From assembly GCF_004522095.1 (NCBI RefSeq), contig NZ_SPUI01000008.1:95860-159859 (forward strand): a stretch of 64,000 bases of DNA, written 5' to 3'. Each line of letters opens with the position of its first letter. The stretch's first letter is position 1. Both the position numbers and the translations under genes were made by a program. The notes below the pieces were generated by a model. The model was given only the letters and a program-made list of their open reading frames with translations. It made no database searches and was not told the DNA's origin. Shown one piece after another: positions 1-7,488 of the stretch. Origin of the DNA: Nocardioides sp. 503. Its GTDB lineage: Bacteria > Actinomycetota > Actinomycetes > Propionibacteriales > Nocardioidaceae.

Positions 1-1
1 C

Positions 2-160
2 GCCGCGGGCTCGCAGGGCCTCGAGGCGGCCGTCGTCTTAGGCGAGGCCGACGAGGTGGCCGCTGCCGACCTCGCCGCGCTGCGCGAGTTCGGCGGCCCC
101 GGCGTCGTCGTCCACCGTGGCGACCCCCGCGGCACGGTCGCCGCGACGTCGACGACCTGA
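2..160 (+). CDS. C-terminal end of a cytidine-deaminase-like protein (partial)
   Basis: The first 159 bases are an open frame running in from outside the window and ending at TGA 158-160, giving 52 residues. The piece contains GLEAAVV and EFGGPGVVV. These resemble the tail of the short cytidine-deaminase-like proteins often encoded just upstream of era in actinobacteria (the position of Rv2365c in M. tuberculosis). That match is from memory and context. The catalytic part lies outside the window, so activity cannot be judged. It could instead be an unrelated hypothetical protein. Confidence 0.5.
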   Translation, partial: AAGSQGLEAAVVLGEADEVAAADLAALREFGGPGVVVHRGDPRGTVAATSTT

Positions 161-287
161 TGCGGCCGCCCGCGCGATCCTTCCGGGCCGGCGGACCAGG
201 AGCAATCGAGCGGGGGCGGAAGGGAACCGGGGCGCGGCGCGTTGCAGGAGGCGAGACGCGACACAGCCGAAACCGGATCGGAGTAAC

Positions 288-1661
288 GTGCAGCCAGTGA
301 GTTCGCGAGCCCCCTGGGAGCAGCACGAGCGCGCGGTGAGACGGCTCGTGGAGTCTGCCGCTGCCATCCCTCCGGGTCAGCCGGTCCGGCTGGCCAAACG
401 CACGTCCAACCTCTTCCGTGCCCGCCAGGCCACGGTGACCCCGGGCCTCGACGTGTCCGGCCTCACCGGGGTGCTCGAGGTCGACCCCGAGACGCGCACG
501 GCGCAGGTGCAGGGCATGTGCACCTACGAGGACCTGGTCGATGCGACCCTGCCGCACGGCCTGATCCCGTACGTCGTCCCGCAGCTGCGCACCATCACGC
601 TGGGCGGGGCGGTCACCGGCCTCGGCATCGAGTCGACCAGCTTCCGCAACGGTCTGCCGCACGAGTCGGTGCTGGACATGGACGTGCTCACCGGCGCCGG
701 CGAGATCGTCACCTGCCGGCCGGGCGACGAGCTCTTCGACGCCTTCCCCAACTCCTACGGCTCCCTGGGCTACGCCACGCGGCTGCGCATCGAGCTCGAG
801 CCGGTGCCGACGTACGTCGCGCTGCGCCACGTGCGCTTCGACGACGCGGCGCTGCTCGCCAAGACGGTGGCCGAGATCGTCGACACCGGGGAGCACGCCG
901 GAGAGCGGGTCGACGGCCTCGACGGCACGGCGTTCGAGCCGGGCGAGCTCTACCTCACCCTCGCGCGCTGGACCGACTCCGCGGAGGGCGGCACCCCCAG
1001 CGACTACACCGGCCAGCAGATCTACTTCCGCTCCGTACAGGAGCGCGACACCGACCTGCTGACGATGTACGACTACCTCTGGCGGTGGGACACCGACTGG
1101 TTCTGGTGCTCGGGCGCCTTCGGGGCTCAGCACCCGCTGGTGCGACGCGTGTGGCCGGCGCGGCTGCGGCGCTCCGACGTCTACCACCGCCTGCTGGGCC
1201 TCGACCGCCGCTTCTCCATCGCCGACCGCCTCGACCGCCGTGCCGGCCGGCCCATGCGCGAGCGGGTCATCCAGGACGTCGAGGTGCCCGTCGACCGGCT
1301 CCCGGAGTTCCTGGAGTGGTTCGACGCCGAGGTGGGCATGCGGCCGGTGTGGCTGTGCCCGCTCGTCGCCAAGCGGCCGTGGAGCACCTACCCCCTCGAG
1401 CCGGGGGAGACCTACGTCAACGTCGGATTCTGGGGCACCGTCCACGTCGGTGACGACGCGCCCGAGGGGCCGCTCAACCGCGCGATCGAGGCGAAGGTGC
1501 ACGACCTCGGCGGCCACAAGTCCCTCTACAGCGAGGCGTTCTACGACGCCGAGACGTTCGATCGGCTCTACGACGGCCCCCACCTCGCCGAGGTGAAGCG
1601 CCGCTACGACCCGGACGACAGACTGACCACACTCTTCGACAAGGCAGTGAGGAAACGATGA
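288..1661 (+). CDS. tmsA: FAD-binding oxidoreductase, probable 10-methylene fatty acyl reductase (TmsA/BfaA type)
   Basis: A 457-residue flavoprotein of the FAD_binding_4 (PCMH) class. The FAD-binding half covers roughly residues 45-180, with the pattern TLGGAVTGLGIESTS. It overlaps the next gene, a cyclopropane-synthase-like methyltransferase, by 4 bp (ATGA 1658-1661). This oxidoreductase-methyltransferase pair is the known arrangement for making 10-methylstearic (tuberculostearic) acid: the methyltransferase adds a 10-methylene group to oleoyl phospholipid and the flavoprotein reduces it. I chose GTG 288, with GGAG at 280-283; GTG 297 is a possible alternative. The frame stays open back to 117, but that region reads as low-complexity arginine-rich sequence overlapping the upstream gene, so it is unlikely to be coding. 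Function is inferred from family and pairing. Confidence 0.8.
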   Translation: MQPVSSRAPWEQHERAVRRLVESAAAIPPGQPVRLAKRTSNLFRARQATVTPGLDVSGLTGVLEVDPETRTAQVQGMCTYEDLVDATLPHGLIPYVVPQLRTITLGGAVTGLGIESTSFRNGLPHESVLDMDVLTGAGEIVTCRPGDELFDAFPNSYGSLGYATRLRIELEPVPTYVALRHVRFDDAALLAKTVAEIVDTGEHAGERVDGLDGTAFEPGELYLTLARWTDSAEGGTPSDYTGQQIYFRSVQERDTDLLTMYDYLWRWDTDWFWCSGAFGAQHPLVRRVWPARLRRSDVYHRLLGLDRRFSIADRLDRRAGRPMRERVIQDVEVPVDRLPEFLEWFDAEVGMRPVWLCPLVAKRPWSTYPLEPGETYVNVGFWGTVHVGDDAPEGPLNRAIEAKVHDLGGHKSLYSEAFYDAETFDRLYDGPHLAEVKRRYDPDDRLTTLFDKAVRKR

Positions 1662-2926
1662 CGACCATCAGGATCGCGGACGCGATTGCGGACCTGCTGC
1701 GTGACGGCATGCCCGTCCGGTTCACGGCGTACGACGGCAGCGCCACCGGCCCGGAGGACTCGCCGATGCGCCTCGAGCTCACCAACCAGCGCGGGCTCGC
1801 CTACCTGCTGACGGCGCCGGGCGACCTGGGCCTGGCCCGCGCCTACGTCGCCGGCGACCTGGTCGTGCACGGCGTGCACCCCGGCAACCCCTACGAGCTG
1901 ATGTCCCTGCTCAAGGACCACACCAAGTTCCGCAAGGTCACCCCCGGCGAGATCCTGACGCTGGTGCGCGGGCTGGGCATCTCCAACCTCAAGCCGCCGC
2001 CCCCGCCGCCGCAGGAGCACCTGCCCCGCTGGCGCCGGGCGATGGAGGGCCTGCGCCACTCGATGGGCCGCGACGCCGAGGCGATCTCGCACCACTACGA
2101 CGTCTCCAACGCCTTCTACCGGCTGGTCCTAGGCCCCTCGATGGCCTACACCTGCGCGGTCTACCCCCACGCCGACGCCACCCTCGAGGAGGCGCAGGCC
2201 GAGAAGTTCGACCTGGTCGCCCGCAAGCTCGACCTCAAGCCCGGTCAGCGGCTGCTCGACGTGGGCTGCGGCTGGGGCGGCATGGTCCGCCACGCCGCCA
2301 AGGAGTACGGCGTCAAGGCGCTCGGCGTCACGCTCTCGCAGCAGCAGGCCGACTGGGGCAAGGAGGCGATCGACCGCGACGGGCTCGGCGACCTCGCCGA
2401 GGTGCGCCACCTCGACTACCGCGACGTGATGGAGGGCGGCTTCGACGCCGTCAGCTCGATCGGCCTCACCGAGCACATCGGCGTGCGCAACTACCCGTCG
2501 TACTTCCGCTTCCTGCACGACCGCCTCAAGCCGGAGGGTCGGCTGCTCAACCACTCGATCACCCGCCACCACAACCGCCGCGAGGAGACGGGGGCGTTCA
2601 TCGACCGCTACGTCTTCCCCGACGGGGAGCTGATCGGCTCCGGCACGATCATCAAGGAGGCGCAGGACGTCGGCCTCGAGGTCATGCACTCGGAGAACCT
2701 CCGCATGCACTACGCGATGACCCTGCGCGACTGGAACCGCAACCTGGTCGACAACTGGGACGCCTGCGTGGAGGAGGTCGGGATCGGGACGGCCCGGGTC
2801 TGGGGCCTCTACATCGCCAGCTCGCGCCTGGGCTTCGAGTGGAACGAGATCCAGCTGCACCAGGTGCTGGGGGTCCGCGTCGCCGACGGCGGCGGCAACG
2901 GATTCCCGCTCCGACCCACATGGTGA
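1658..2926 (+). CDS. tmsB: SAM-dependent methyltransferase of the cyclopropane fatty acid synthase family (TmsB/BfaB/UfaA1 type)
   Basis: A 422-residue protein with the SAM-binding motif LLDVGCGWGG at residues 199-208. The preceding family signature HHYDVSNAFYRLVLGP lies near residue 144. The N-terminal 130 residues form the extra domain typical of Cfa-like enzymes. The predicted reaction is methylene transfer from SAM to the double bond of a membrane phospholipid acyl chain, at the cytoplasmic membrane. The partner flavoprotein directly upstream would complete the reaction to a 10-methyl chain. The 4-bp overlap predicts translational coupling. A plain cyclopropane synthase is possible, but the adjacent reductase favours the 10-methyl route. 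Confidence 0.82.
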   Translation: MTTIRIADAIADLLRDGMPVRFTAYDGSATGPEDSPMRLELTNQRGLAYLLTAPGDLGLARAYVAGDLVVHGVHPGNPYELMSLLKDHTKFRKVTPGEILTLVRGLGISNLKPPPPPPQEHLPRWRRAMEGLRHSMGRDAEAISHHYDVSNAFYRLVLGPSMAYTCAVYPHADATLEEAQAEKFDLVARKLDLKPGQRLLDVGCGWGGMVRHAAKEYGVKALGVTLSQQQADWGKEAIDRDGLGDLAEVRHLDYRDVMEGGFDAVSSIGLTEHIGVRNYPSYFRFLHDRLKPEGRLLNHSITRHHNRREETGAFIDRYVFPDGELIGSGTIIKEAQDVGLEVMHSENLRMHYAMTLRDWNRNLVDNWDACVEEVGIGTARVWGLYIASSRLGFEWNEIQLHQVLGVRVADGGGNGFPLRPTW

Positions 2927-2939
2927 CTAGCCTGCACGG

Positions 2940-3710
2940 GTGAGCACGAGGGCCAGGACGTACGACGCGCAGGTGCTGCGGCGTACCCCGCTCTCGGACC
3001 ACCTCGTGCGGCTGGTCCTCGGCGGCCCCGGGCTGGGCGACTTCGTGTCGACCGGCATCCCCGACGAGTGGGTCGGTCTGGTGGTGCCCGGGCAGTTCCA
3101 GAGCCGCTACTACACGGTGCGGTCCTGGGCCGACGGTGAGCTGACGCTCGACGTCGTCCTGCACACGACCGGCCTCGTCACGGAGTGGGCGGCCGGCGAG
3201 TGCGTGGGGGAGACGGTGACGATCACCGAGCCCAAGGGCAGCTTCGCGCTGCCTGGGGACGCCTCCTGGCTGATCCTCGTCGGCGACCTGACCGCGATGC
3301 CGGCGGTGGCGCGCATCCTGGAGTCCTGCCCGGTGCCCGCCGACGTGTGGGCCGAGGTGCCCGACGACCTGGGCGACTACCTGCCCGCCTCCGCGTCGGT
3401 CCACTGGCTCGACGCCCCCCACGACGGGGAGAGCCGGCTGGCCAGCGTCGTCGAGAGCATCACCTGGCCCGAGGGCGAGGGCTACTTCTGGATGGCGGGG
3501 GAGTCCGCGCAGATGCGCGCCATCCGCAAGCACCTGATGCGCGAGCGGCGGATGCCGGCGACCGCCTACGACGTCATGGGCTACTGGCGCGGCGTCGCCG
3601 CCCGGCAGCCGCGCTCGGTCGACCCCGGTCCGATTTGGCGTGCCGGCAAGGCCGCAGGCAAGAGCGACGACGAGATCTGGGCCGACTACGACAGGGCGAG
3701 CGATGGCTGA
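2940..3710 (+). CDS. siderophore-interacting protein (FAD/NAD(P)H ferric-siderophore reductase family)
   Basis: A 256-residue protein of the ViuB/SIP family. It has an N-terminal FAD-binding barrel with the signature RYYTVR around residue 57 and a C-terminal NAD(P)H domain with the pattern YFWMAGESAQMRAIRKHL. Such cytoplasmic enzymes reduce Fe(III)-siderophores to release iron. A -10-like TAGCCT (2928-2933) lies six bases before GTG 2940, so it may have its own leaderless promoter in addition to readthrough from the lipid genes. It overlaps era by 8 bp. No siderophore synthesis or uptake genes are visible, so the electron acceptor is unknown. A role as electron donor to the lipid pathway is conceivable but unsupported. 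Confidence 0.8.
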   Translation: MSTRARTYDAQVLRRTPLSDHLVRLVLGGPGLGDFVSTGIPDEWVGLVVPGQFQSRYYTVRSWADGELTLDVVLHTTGLVTEWAAGECVGETVTITEPKGSFALPGDASWLILVGDLTAMPAVARILESCPVPADVWAEVPDDLGDYLPASASVHWLDAPHDGESRLASVVESITWPEGEGYFWMAGESAQMRAIRKHLMRERRMPATAYDVMGYWRGVAARQPRSVDPGPIWRAGKAAGKSDDEIWADYDRASDG

Positions 3711-4650
3711 CACGCAGGACACTCCGGACCAGCAGGCCGAGCACAAGAGCGGCTTCGTGTCCTTCGTCGGTCGGCCCAACGCCGGCAAGTCGACGCTGAC
3801 CAACGCTCTGGTGGGCACGAAGGTGGTGATCACCAGCTCCAAGCCGCAGACCACGCGCACCGTCGTGCGCGGGATCGTGCACCGCCCCGACGCGCAGCTG
3901 ATCCTCGTGGACACCCCCGGTCTGCACCGACCGCGGACGCTGCTGGGCGAGCGCCTCAACGACCTCGTCAAGACCACGCTGGGCGAGGTCGACGTCGTCG
4001 CCGTGTGCCTGCCGGCCAACGAGAAGATCGGGCCCGGCGACCGCTTCATCGTGCGCGAGATGGCCAAGATCAAGCGCACGATCAAGGTCGCCATCGCCAC
4101 GAAGACCGACCTCGCCGACGCCGAGCGCATCGGCGAGCACCTCCTGGACATCCAGAAGCTCGGCGCTGAGACCGGCGTCGAGTGGGCCGAGATCGTCCCG
4201 GTCTCCGCCCAGGCCGGCGACCAGGTCGGGCTCCTGGCCGACCTCCTCGTCGGGCTGCTCCCGGCCGGTCCGCAGCTCTACCCGGACGGCGACCTCAGCG
4301 ACGCCCCCGAGGAGGCCATCGTCGCCGAGCTGATCCGCGAGGCCGCCCTCGAGGGCGTGCGCGACGAGCTCCCGCACTCCATCGCCGTCGTCGTCGAGGA
4401 GATGGGCCTGCGCGAGGGGCGTGACGCCGACCGGCCGTTGCTGGACATCCACGCCAACCTCTACGTCGAGCGCGACTCCCAGAAGGGGATCATGATCGGC
4501 CACAAGGGTGCTCGCCTGCGCGACGTCGGCAAGGCCGCCCGGCTCCAGATCGAGGCGCTCTTCGGGACGCCGGTCTACCTCGACCTCCACATCAAGATCG
4601 CCAAGGACTGGCAGCGCGACCCGCGCCAGCTGCGCAAGCTCGGCTTCTGA
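3703..4650 (+). CDS. era: GTPase Era, 16S rRNA assembly factor
   Basis: A 315-residue Era GTPase needed for maturation of the 30S subunit. It has the P-loop GRPNAGKST at 23-31, DTPG at 70-73, TKTD at 133-136, and a C-terminal KH RNA-binding domain from about 225 to 300 containing the MIGHKGA loop. Length and order are normal for the family. ATG 3703 was chosen because the longer frame from 3640 lies wholly inside the upstream flavoprotein. In mycobacteria recO and uppS follow close behind. Here about 27 kb of other genes separate era from recO. Confidence 0.97.
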   Translation: MADTQDTPDQQAEHKSGFVSFVGRPNAGKSTLTNALVGTKVVITSSKPQTTRTVVRGIVHRPDAQLILVDTPGLHRPRTLLGERLNDLVKTTLGEVDVVAVCLPANEKIGPGDRFIVREMAKIKRTIKVAIATKTDLADAERIGEHLLDIQKLGAETGVEWAEIVPVSAQAGDQVGLLADLLVGLLPAGPQLYPDGDLSDAPEEAIVAELIREAALEGVRDELPHSIAVVVEEMGLREGRDADRPLLDIHANLYVERDSQKGIMIGHKGARLRDVGKAARLQIEALFGTPVYLDLHIKIAKDWQRDPRQLRKLGF

Positions 4651-4659
4651 CGAGCGGTG

Positions 4660-4685
4660 TCATGAGCCGACGGGGGAACGGGTAC
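4660..4685 (+). promoter_or_regulatory. possible stress-sigma promoter of the ANTAR gene
   Basis: TCAT at 4660-4663, 16 nt, then GGGTAC at 4680-4685, about 46 nt before ATG 4732. The -10 matches the shared motif exactly. The -35 differs from GNNT at its first base, so this is the weakest of the fourteen sites. Confidence 0.45.
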
Positions 4686-4731
4686 CTGACCCCGACCGTC
4701 GAACCGTGACTTTCTGTGGGAGCTGGTCGAG

Positions 4732-5430
4732 ATGGAACCCATTCCGGAGACCGTGAAGGCGACCGAGGAGCTCGGGCCCTTCGTGGCCGAGGGCGAGCTG
4801 CTGGAAGCCATGACCACCTTGAGCCGCGAGGTGGAGCGGTTCTCGTCGCGCTGCGTGGGGATGAGCATCTCCTCGCGCGAGTACGGCGTCACGTTCACGT
4901 TCGTCGCCTCGGCCCTCCAGGTGGACTTCCTCGACGTGGTCCAGTCCCTCGACGATGGCCCGTGCGTGGAGCCGACTGAGCGCGGCGTGCAGGCGGCCTA
5001 CACCGTCCAGGACGCGACCGACGAGGAGTCGTGGGCGCTCTTCGCGCGTGCGGCCGCGGCAACCGGCATCGCCTCGACCCTGACCCTGCCGCTCATCAAG
5101 GACGGCGTCATCCAGGGCTCGGTCAACCTCTACGGCGCGACGTCGGACGCCTTCGACGGCAGGCACGAGGAGCTGGCCACGCTGTTCGAGACGTCCGCCG
5201 ACCGGATCGTCACCAACGCCGACCTCTCCTTCTCCAGCCGCATCGTGGCCGAGGAGGCCCCGCGCATCCTCGAGGCCGAGTCCGTGCTGGACCGCTCGGC
5301 GTCCGTCGTGGCCGACCTGCAGCACGTCGATGCCACCACCGCCCGCGACCGGATCCGCACCGCCGCCCGGCGAGCCGGCATCAGCCCGGACCAGCTGGCG
5401 GAGGCGCTGGTCAGTCTCGGGGGGACGTGA
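4732..5430 (+). CDS. GAF and ANTAR domain RNA-binding regulator
   Basis: A 232-residue soluble protein with a GAF-like sensor domain (about 20-165) and a C-terminal ANTAR-like helix bundle (about 175-228). ANTAR domains bind paired hairpins in nascent RNA and act as antiterminators. The ANTAR part is recognisable by its helical pattern and its ending GISPDQLAEALVS, but it lacks the usual GILM core, so RNA binding is less certain. ATG 4732 follows GGGAG about 10 nt upstream. A stress-type -10 (GGGTAC) lies in the leader. The ligand of the GAF domain is unknown. Confidence 0.75.
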   Translation: MEPIPETVKATEELGPFVAEGELLEAMTTLSREVERFSSRCVGMSISSREYGVTFTFVASALQVDFLDVVQSLDDGPCVEPTERGVQAAYTVQDATDEESWALFARAAAATGIASTLTLPLIKDGVIQGSVNLYGATSDAFDGRHEELATLFETSADRIVTNADLSFSSRIVAEEAPRILEAESVLDRSASVVADLQHVDATTARDRIRTAARRAGISPDQLAEALVSLGGT

Positions 5431-5538
5431 CCGGCTGACCCGGGCCGCCGTAGGTCGGCACCGACCACGTCGCATCCCAGGGATCGCCGCATCGGGTGAT
5501 GGATCCGGACGTTCAGGTCCCGTCTCGGAACCACCGCC

Positions 5539-5709
5539 GGTGGTCGAGCAGCGAGCGCCAGCGAGCGCACGTCGAGACCCCTGCACCTCTGGTCGCCTCC
5601 TCGGGGAACTCGGCTGTTGGCTCGCACGCCGCTGGTGGTTGCGGTCCTTGGCAGCTACGGGGACGGGGCGGGCGGTGGGTTGCGCGCCTCTGCCGGCCGC
5701 CGGGTCGGA
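5539..5709. repeat. imperfect direct repeat, copy A
   Basis: Copy A begins with the element GGTGGTCGAG...GTCGAGACC (5539-5579). It continues through a segment conserved in copy B (5627-5709; for example GGCAGCTACGGGGACGGGG). The start also forms the perfect palindrome ACCACCGCCGGTGGT at 5530-5544. Copy B lies 225-231 bp downstream, with small insertions and deletions between the two. Confidence 0.8.
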
Positions 5710-5711
5710 TC

Positions 5712-5753
5712 GGTTTCGAGACGGTTGCTGCGCAACCTCCTCAACCCACGGTG
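5712..5753. repeat. hairpin element between the two repeat copies
   Basis: A variant of the same element family. GGTTGC (5723-5728), a 3-nt loop and GCAACC (5732-5737) form its core. It is flanked by GGTTTCGAGAC-like and CAACC...GGTGG ends. Confidence 0.6.
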
Positions 5754-5763
5754 GCGCACCCCC

Positions 5764-5940
5764 GGTGGTCGAGCAGCGACGAGCGCCAGCGAGGAGCGCC
5801 CGTCGAGACCCCCGCACCTCAGGTCGCCTTCCGTGGGGGACTGAACTTCGGCTTACGCGCCGCTGGTGGTTGCGGTCTTTGGCAGCTACGGGGACGGGGT
5901 GGGCGCTGGGTTGCCCGCCACTGCCGGGCGTCGGGCCCGG
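5764..5940. repeat. imperfect direct repeat, copy B
   Basis: The second copy starts with GGTGGTCGAGCAGCG...GTCGAGACC (5764-5810). It shares the segment at 5858-5940 with copy A almost base for base. The middle portions (5581-5626 against 5811-5857) have diverged, so the duplication is not recent. Confidence 0.8.
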
Positions 5941-5976
5941 TGGTTGAGGAGGGACGAAGTCCCGTCTGGAAACCAC
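5940..5976. repeat. nested inverted repeat (REP-like hairpin)
   Basis: GTGGTT (5940-5945) pairs with AACCAC (5971-5976), and GGGAC (5951-5955) pairs with GTCCC (5959-5963) across a 3-nt loop. It closes the repeat cluster about 100 bp before the DUF222 gene. Confidence 0.6.
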
Positions 5977-6079
5977 GCTCCGAAGAAAGTTCAGAAAGTT
6001 TCAAGAGCCCTTGTGGATAAGGCCTCTTGAGCCCCATTTCACCCCCTCCACTGTCGGTGGTCGGTGCTTGAGTAGTCCC

Positions 6080-7381
6080 ATGAGCAACCCCACCGGACCC
6101 GAGGCCAGCCACGTGCTGGCCCAGGTCCGCGCGGGCCGCACCACTCAGGCCGAGGGTGAGTTGCAGACCCTTCGCAGTGTTCTGCAGTGGTGTGTCCTGC
6201 ACGCCACCGACGACGAAGCCGAGGCCTCGTTCGGCGACCACGGCATCCCGCTCGCCGGCGACGGCGCACCCTGGGTCTCCGAGTTCGCGGTCATGGAGCT
6301 CGGCGCGGCGCTGGGCATGTCCACCGACTCCGCCAAGCGCTACGTCGGCGCCGCCCTCGAGGCCCGCTACCGCCTCCCGCGGGTGTGGGCGCGGGTGGAG
6401 GCGATGGAGCTGCCGTTCTACAGAGCCCGCTGGATCGCCGAGCACACCATGGCCCTGCCCGCAGCCGGCGCCGCCTACGTGGACCGGATGGTCGGGTTCG
6501 TCGCCCACAAGGTCTCCTTCGCCGAGATCGAGCGCCAGATCGCCGCCGCCAAAGCCAGGTTCGACCCCGAAGCCGCGGAGAAGGCCCGCCGTGAGGCCGC
6601 CGACTCCCGCCGCCTCGACGTCGACAAGGCCCACGTCTCCATCAACGGGACCGTCGAAGTCACCGGGACGCTGGACTACGTCGACGCCGTCGCCTTCGAC
6701 GGAGCGCTGTCCCACCGCGCCGCCGAGCTCAAGGCCGCCGGGTCCGAGGAGTCCTTGGACGTGCGACGCTCGATCGCGGCCGGGGACCTGGCCAGGGGGT
6801 ACGACTCGCTGCCCTTCCACGACGGTGACGACGCTGCTGAGGGTGGTGTCGAGGCTCGTTCCGTTCGCACCTCCACCACCGAGAAGACCGACATCGTCGT
6901 GCACGTGCACGAGGATCTCGACGGGGTCGGACGCCTGGGCAACACCCGCACGCCCCTGCTCGCCGGGACGATCCGGGAGTGGTGCGGGCGTCCCGACACC
7001 CGCGTCATCGTCAAACCCGTCCGAGACCTGAGCGGCCACATCCACGTCGCGGCCTACGAGATCCCCGACCGCCTGCGTGAGCAGGACGAGCTCGTCGACC
7101 TCACCTGCGTCTTCCCGTGGTGCACCAGACCCGCCGTGCGCTGCGACGTCGATCATGCGATCCCGTTCGCCGAGGGCGGGCCGACGTGCTCGTGCAACAC
7201 CGCACCGCTGTGTCGAGGGCATCACCGGCTCAAGACCCACGGCCGGTGGGACTACGACGTCCTCGACCGCGGCACCTACCTGTGGCACTCACCCCACGGG
7301 CACGCCTACCGCCGCGACCACACCGGCACCACCCCGCTCGACAGCCCGACCCGAGCCCACGAACCCCCTCGACGAACCTGA
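6080..7381 (+). CDS. DUF222 and HNH endonuclease domain protein
   Basis: A 433-residue protein with an N-terminal DUF222 region (about 10-290) and a C-terminal HNH nuclease. The metal-binding pieces are C343 and C348, D358-H359 in CDVDHAIPF, and C378 with H381-H382 in CRGHHRLKTH. This family is present in many near-identical copies per genome in Nocardioides and relatives and is thought to be mobile, although its function is not established. The repeat cluster immediately upstream fits a mobile or recombining locus. ATG 6080 gives the usual family start; the frame is open from TTG 6011. Confidence 0.85.
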   Translation: MSNPTGPEASHVLAQVRAGRTTQAEGELQTLRSVLQWCVLHATDDEAEASFGDHGIPLAGDGAPWVSEFAVMELGAALGMSTDSAKRYVGAALEARYRLPRVWARVEAMELPFYRARWIAEHTMALPAAGAAYVDRMVGFVAHKVSFAEIERQIAAAKARFDPEAAEKARREAADSRRLDVDKAHVSINGTVEVTGTLDYVDAVAFDGALSHRAAELKAAGSEESLDVRRSIAAGDLARGYDSLPFHDGDDAAEGGVEARSVRTSTTEKTDIVVHVHEDLDGVGRLGNTRTPLLAGTIREWCGRPDTRVIVKPVRDLSGHIHVAAYEIPDRLREQDELVDLTCVFPWCTRPAVRCDVDHAIPFAEGGPTCSCNTAPLCRGHHRLKTHGRWDYDVLDRGTYLWHSPHGHAYRRDHTGTTPLDSPTRAHEPPRRT

Positions 7382-7422
7382 CCGCCCCGTGCCCCGCCAC
7401 CAGCACCACGGCGGGGCTACTG

Positions 7423-7447
7423 GCATGCCTCGACCGTGGCCGGGTAC
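7423..7447 (+). promoter_or_regulatory. stress-sigma promoter of the alcohol dehydrogenase
   Basis: GCAT (7423-7426), 15 nt, GGGTAC (7442-7447). The site lies in the interval after the DUF222 stop codon, about 41 nt before the ATG, and leaves room for the GAGGAG ribosome site. Confidence 0.7.
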
Positions 7448-7488
7448 CGGAAAACCCAAGCCCACAAGCCATATCGAGGAGACAGCAC

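Larger units (their letters stand above)
5431..6079. other. non-coding interval filled with hairpin elements and a degenerate direct repeat
   Basis: About 650 bases without a credible gene. Frames across it are interrupted or read as shadow sequence. From 5521 to 5976 it is made almost entirely of repeated and palindromic elements, annotated separately. No transposase fragment or insertion-sequence end was recognised. The last 100 bases before the DUF222 gene are AT-richer than the surroundings (GAAAGTT repeated at 5994-6000) and may hold that gene's promoter. Confidence 0.7.

Noticed and set aside
117..287. Longer start for the TmsA-like oxidoreductase
   Set aside because: The extra 57 codons are arginine-rich low-complexity sequence and overlap the end of the upstream gene; GTG 288 has a ribosome site.
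5431..7381. Insertion sequence or prophage remnant at the repeat cluster
   Set aside because: No transposase or integrase fragment, no target-site duplication recognised; only DUF222/HNH and hairpin elements.
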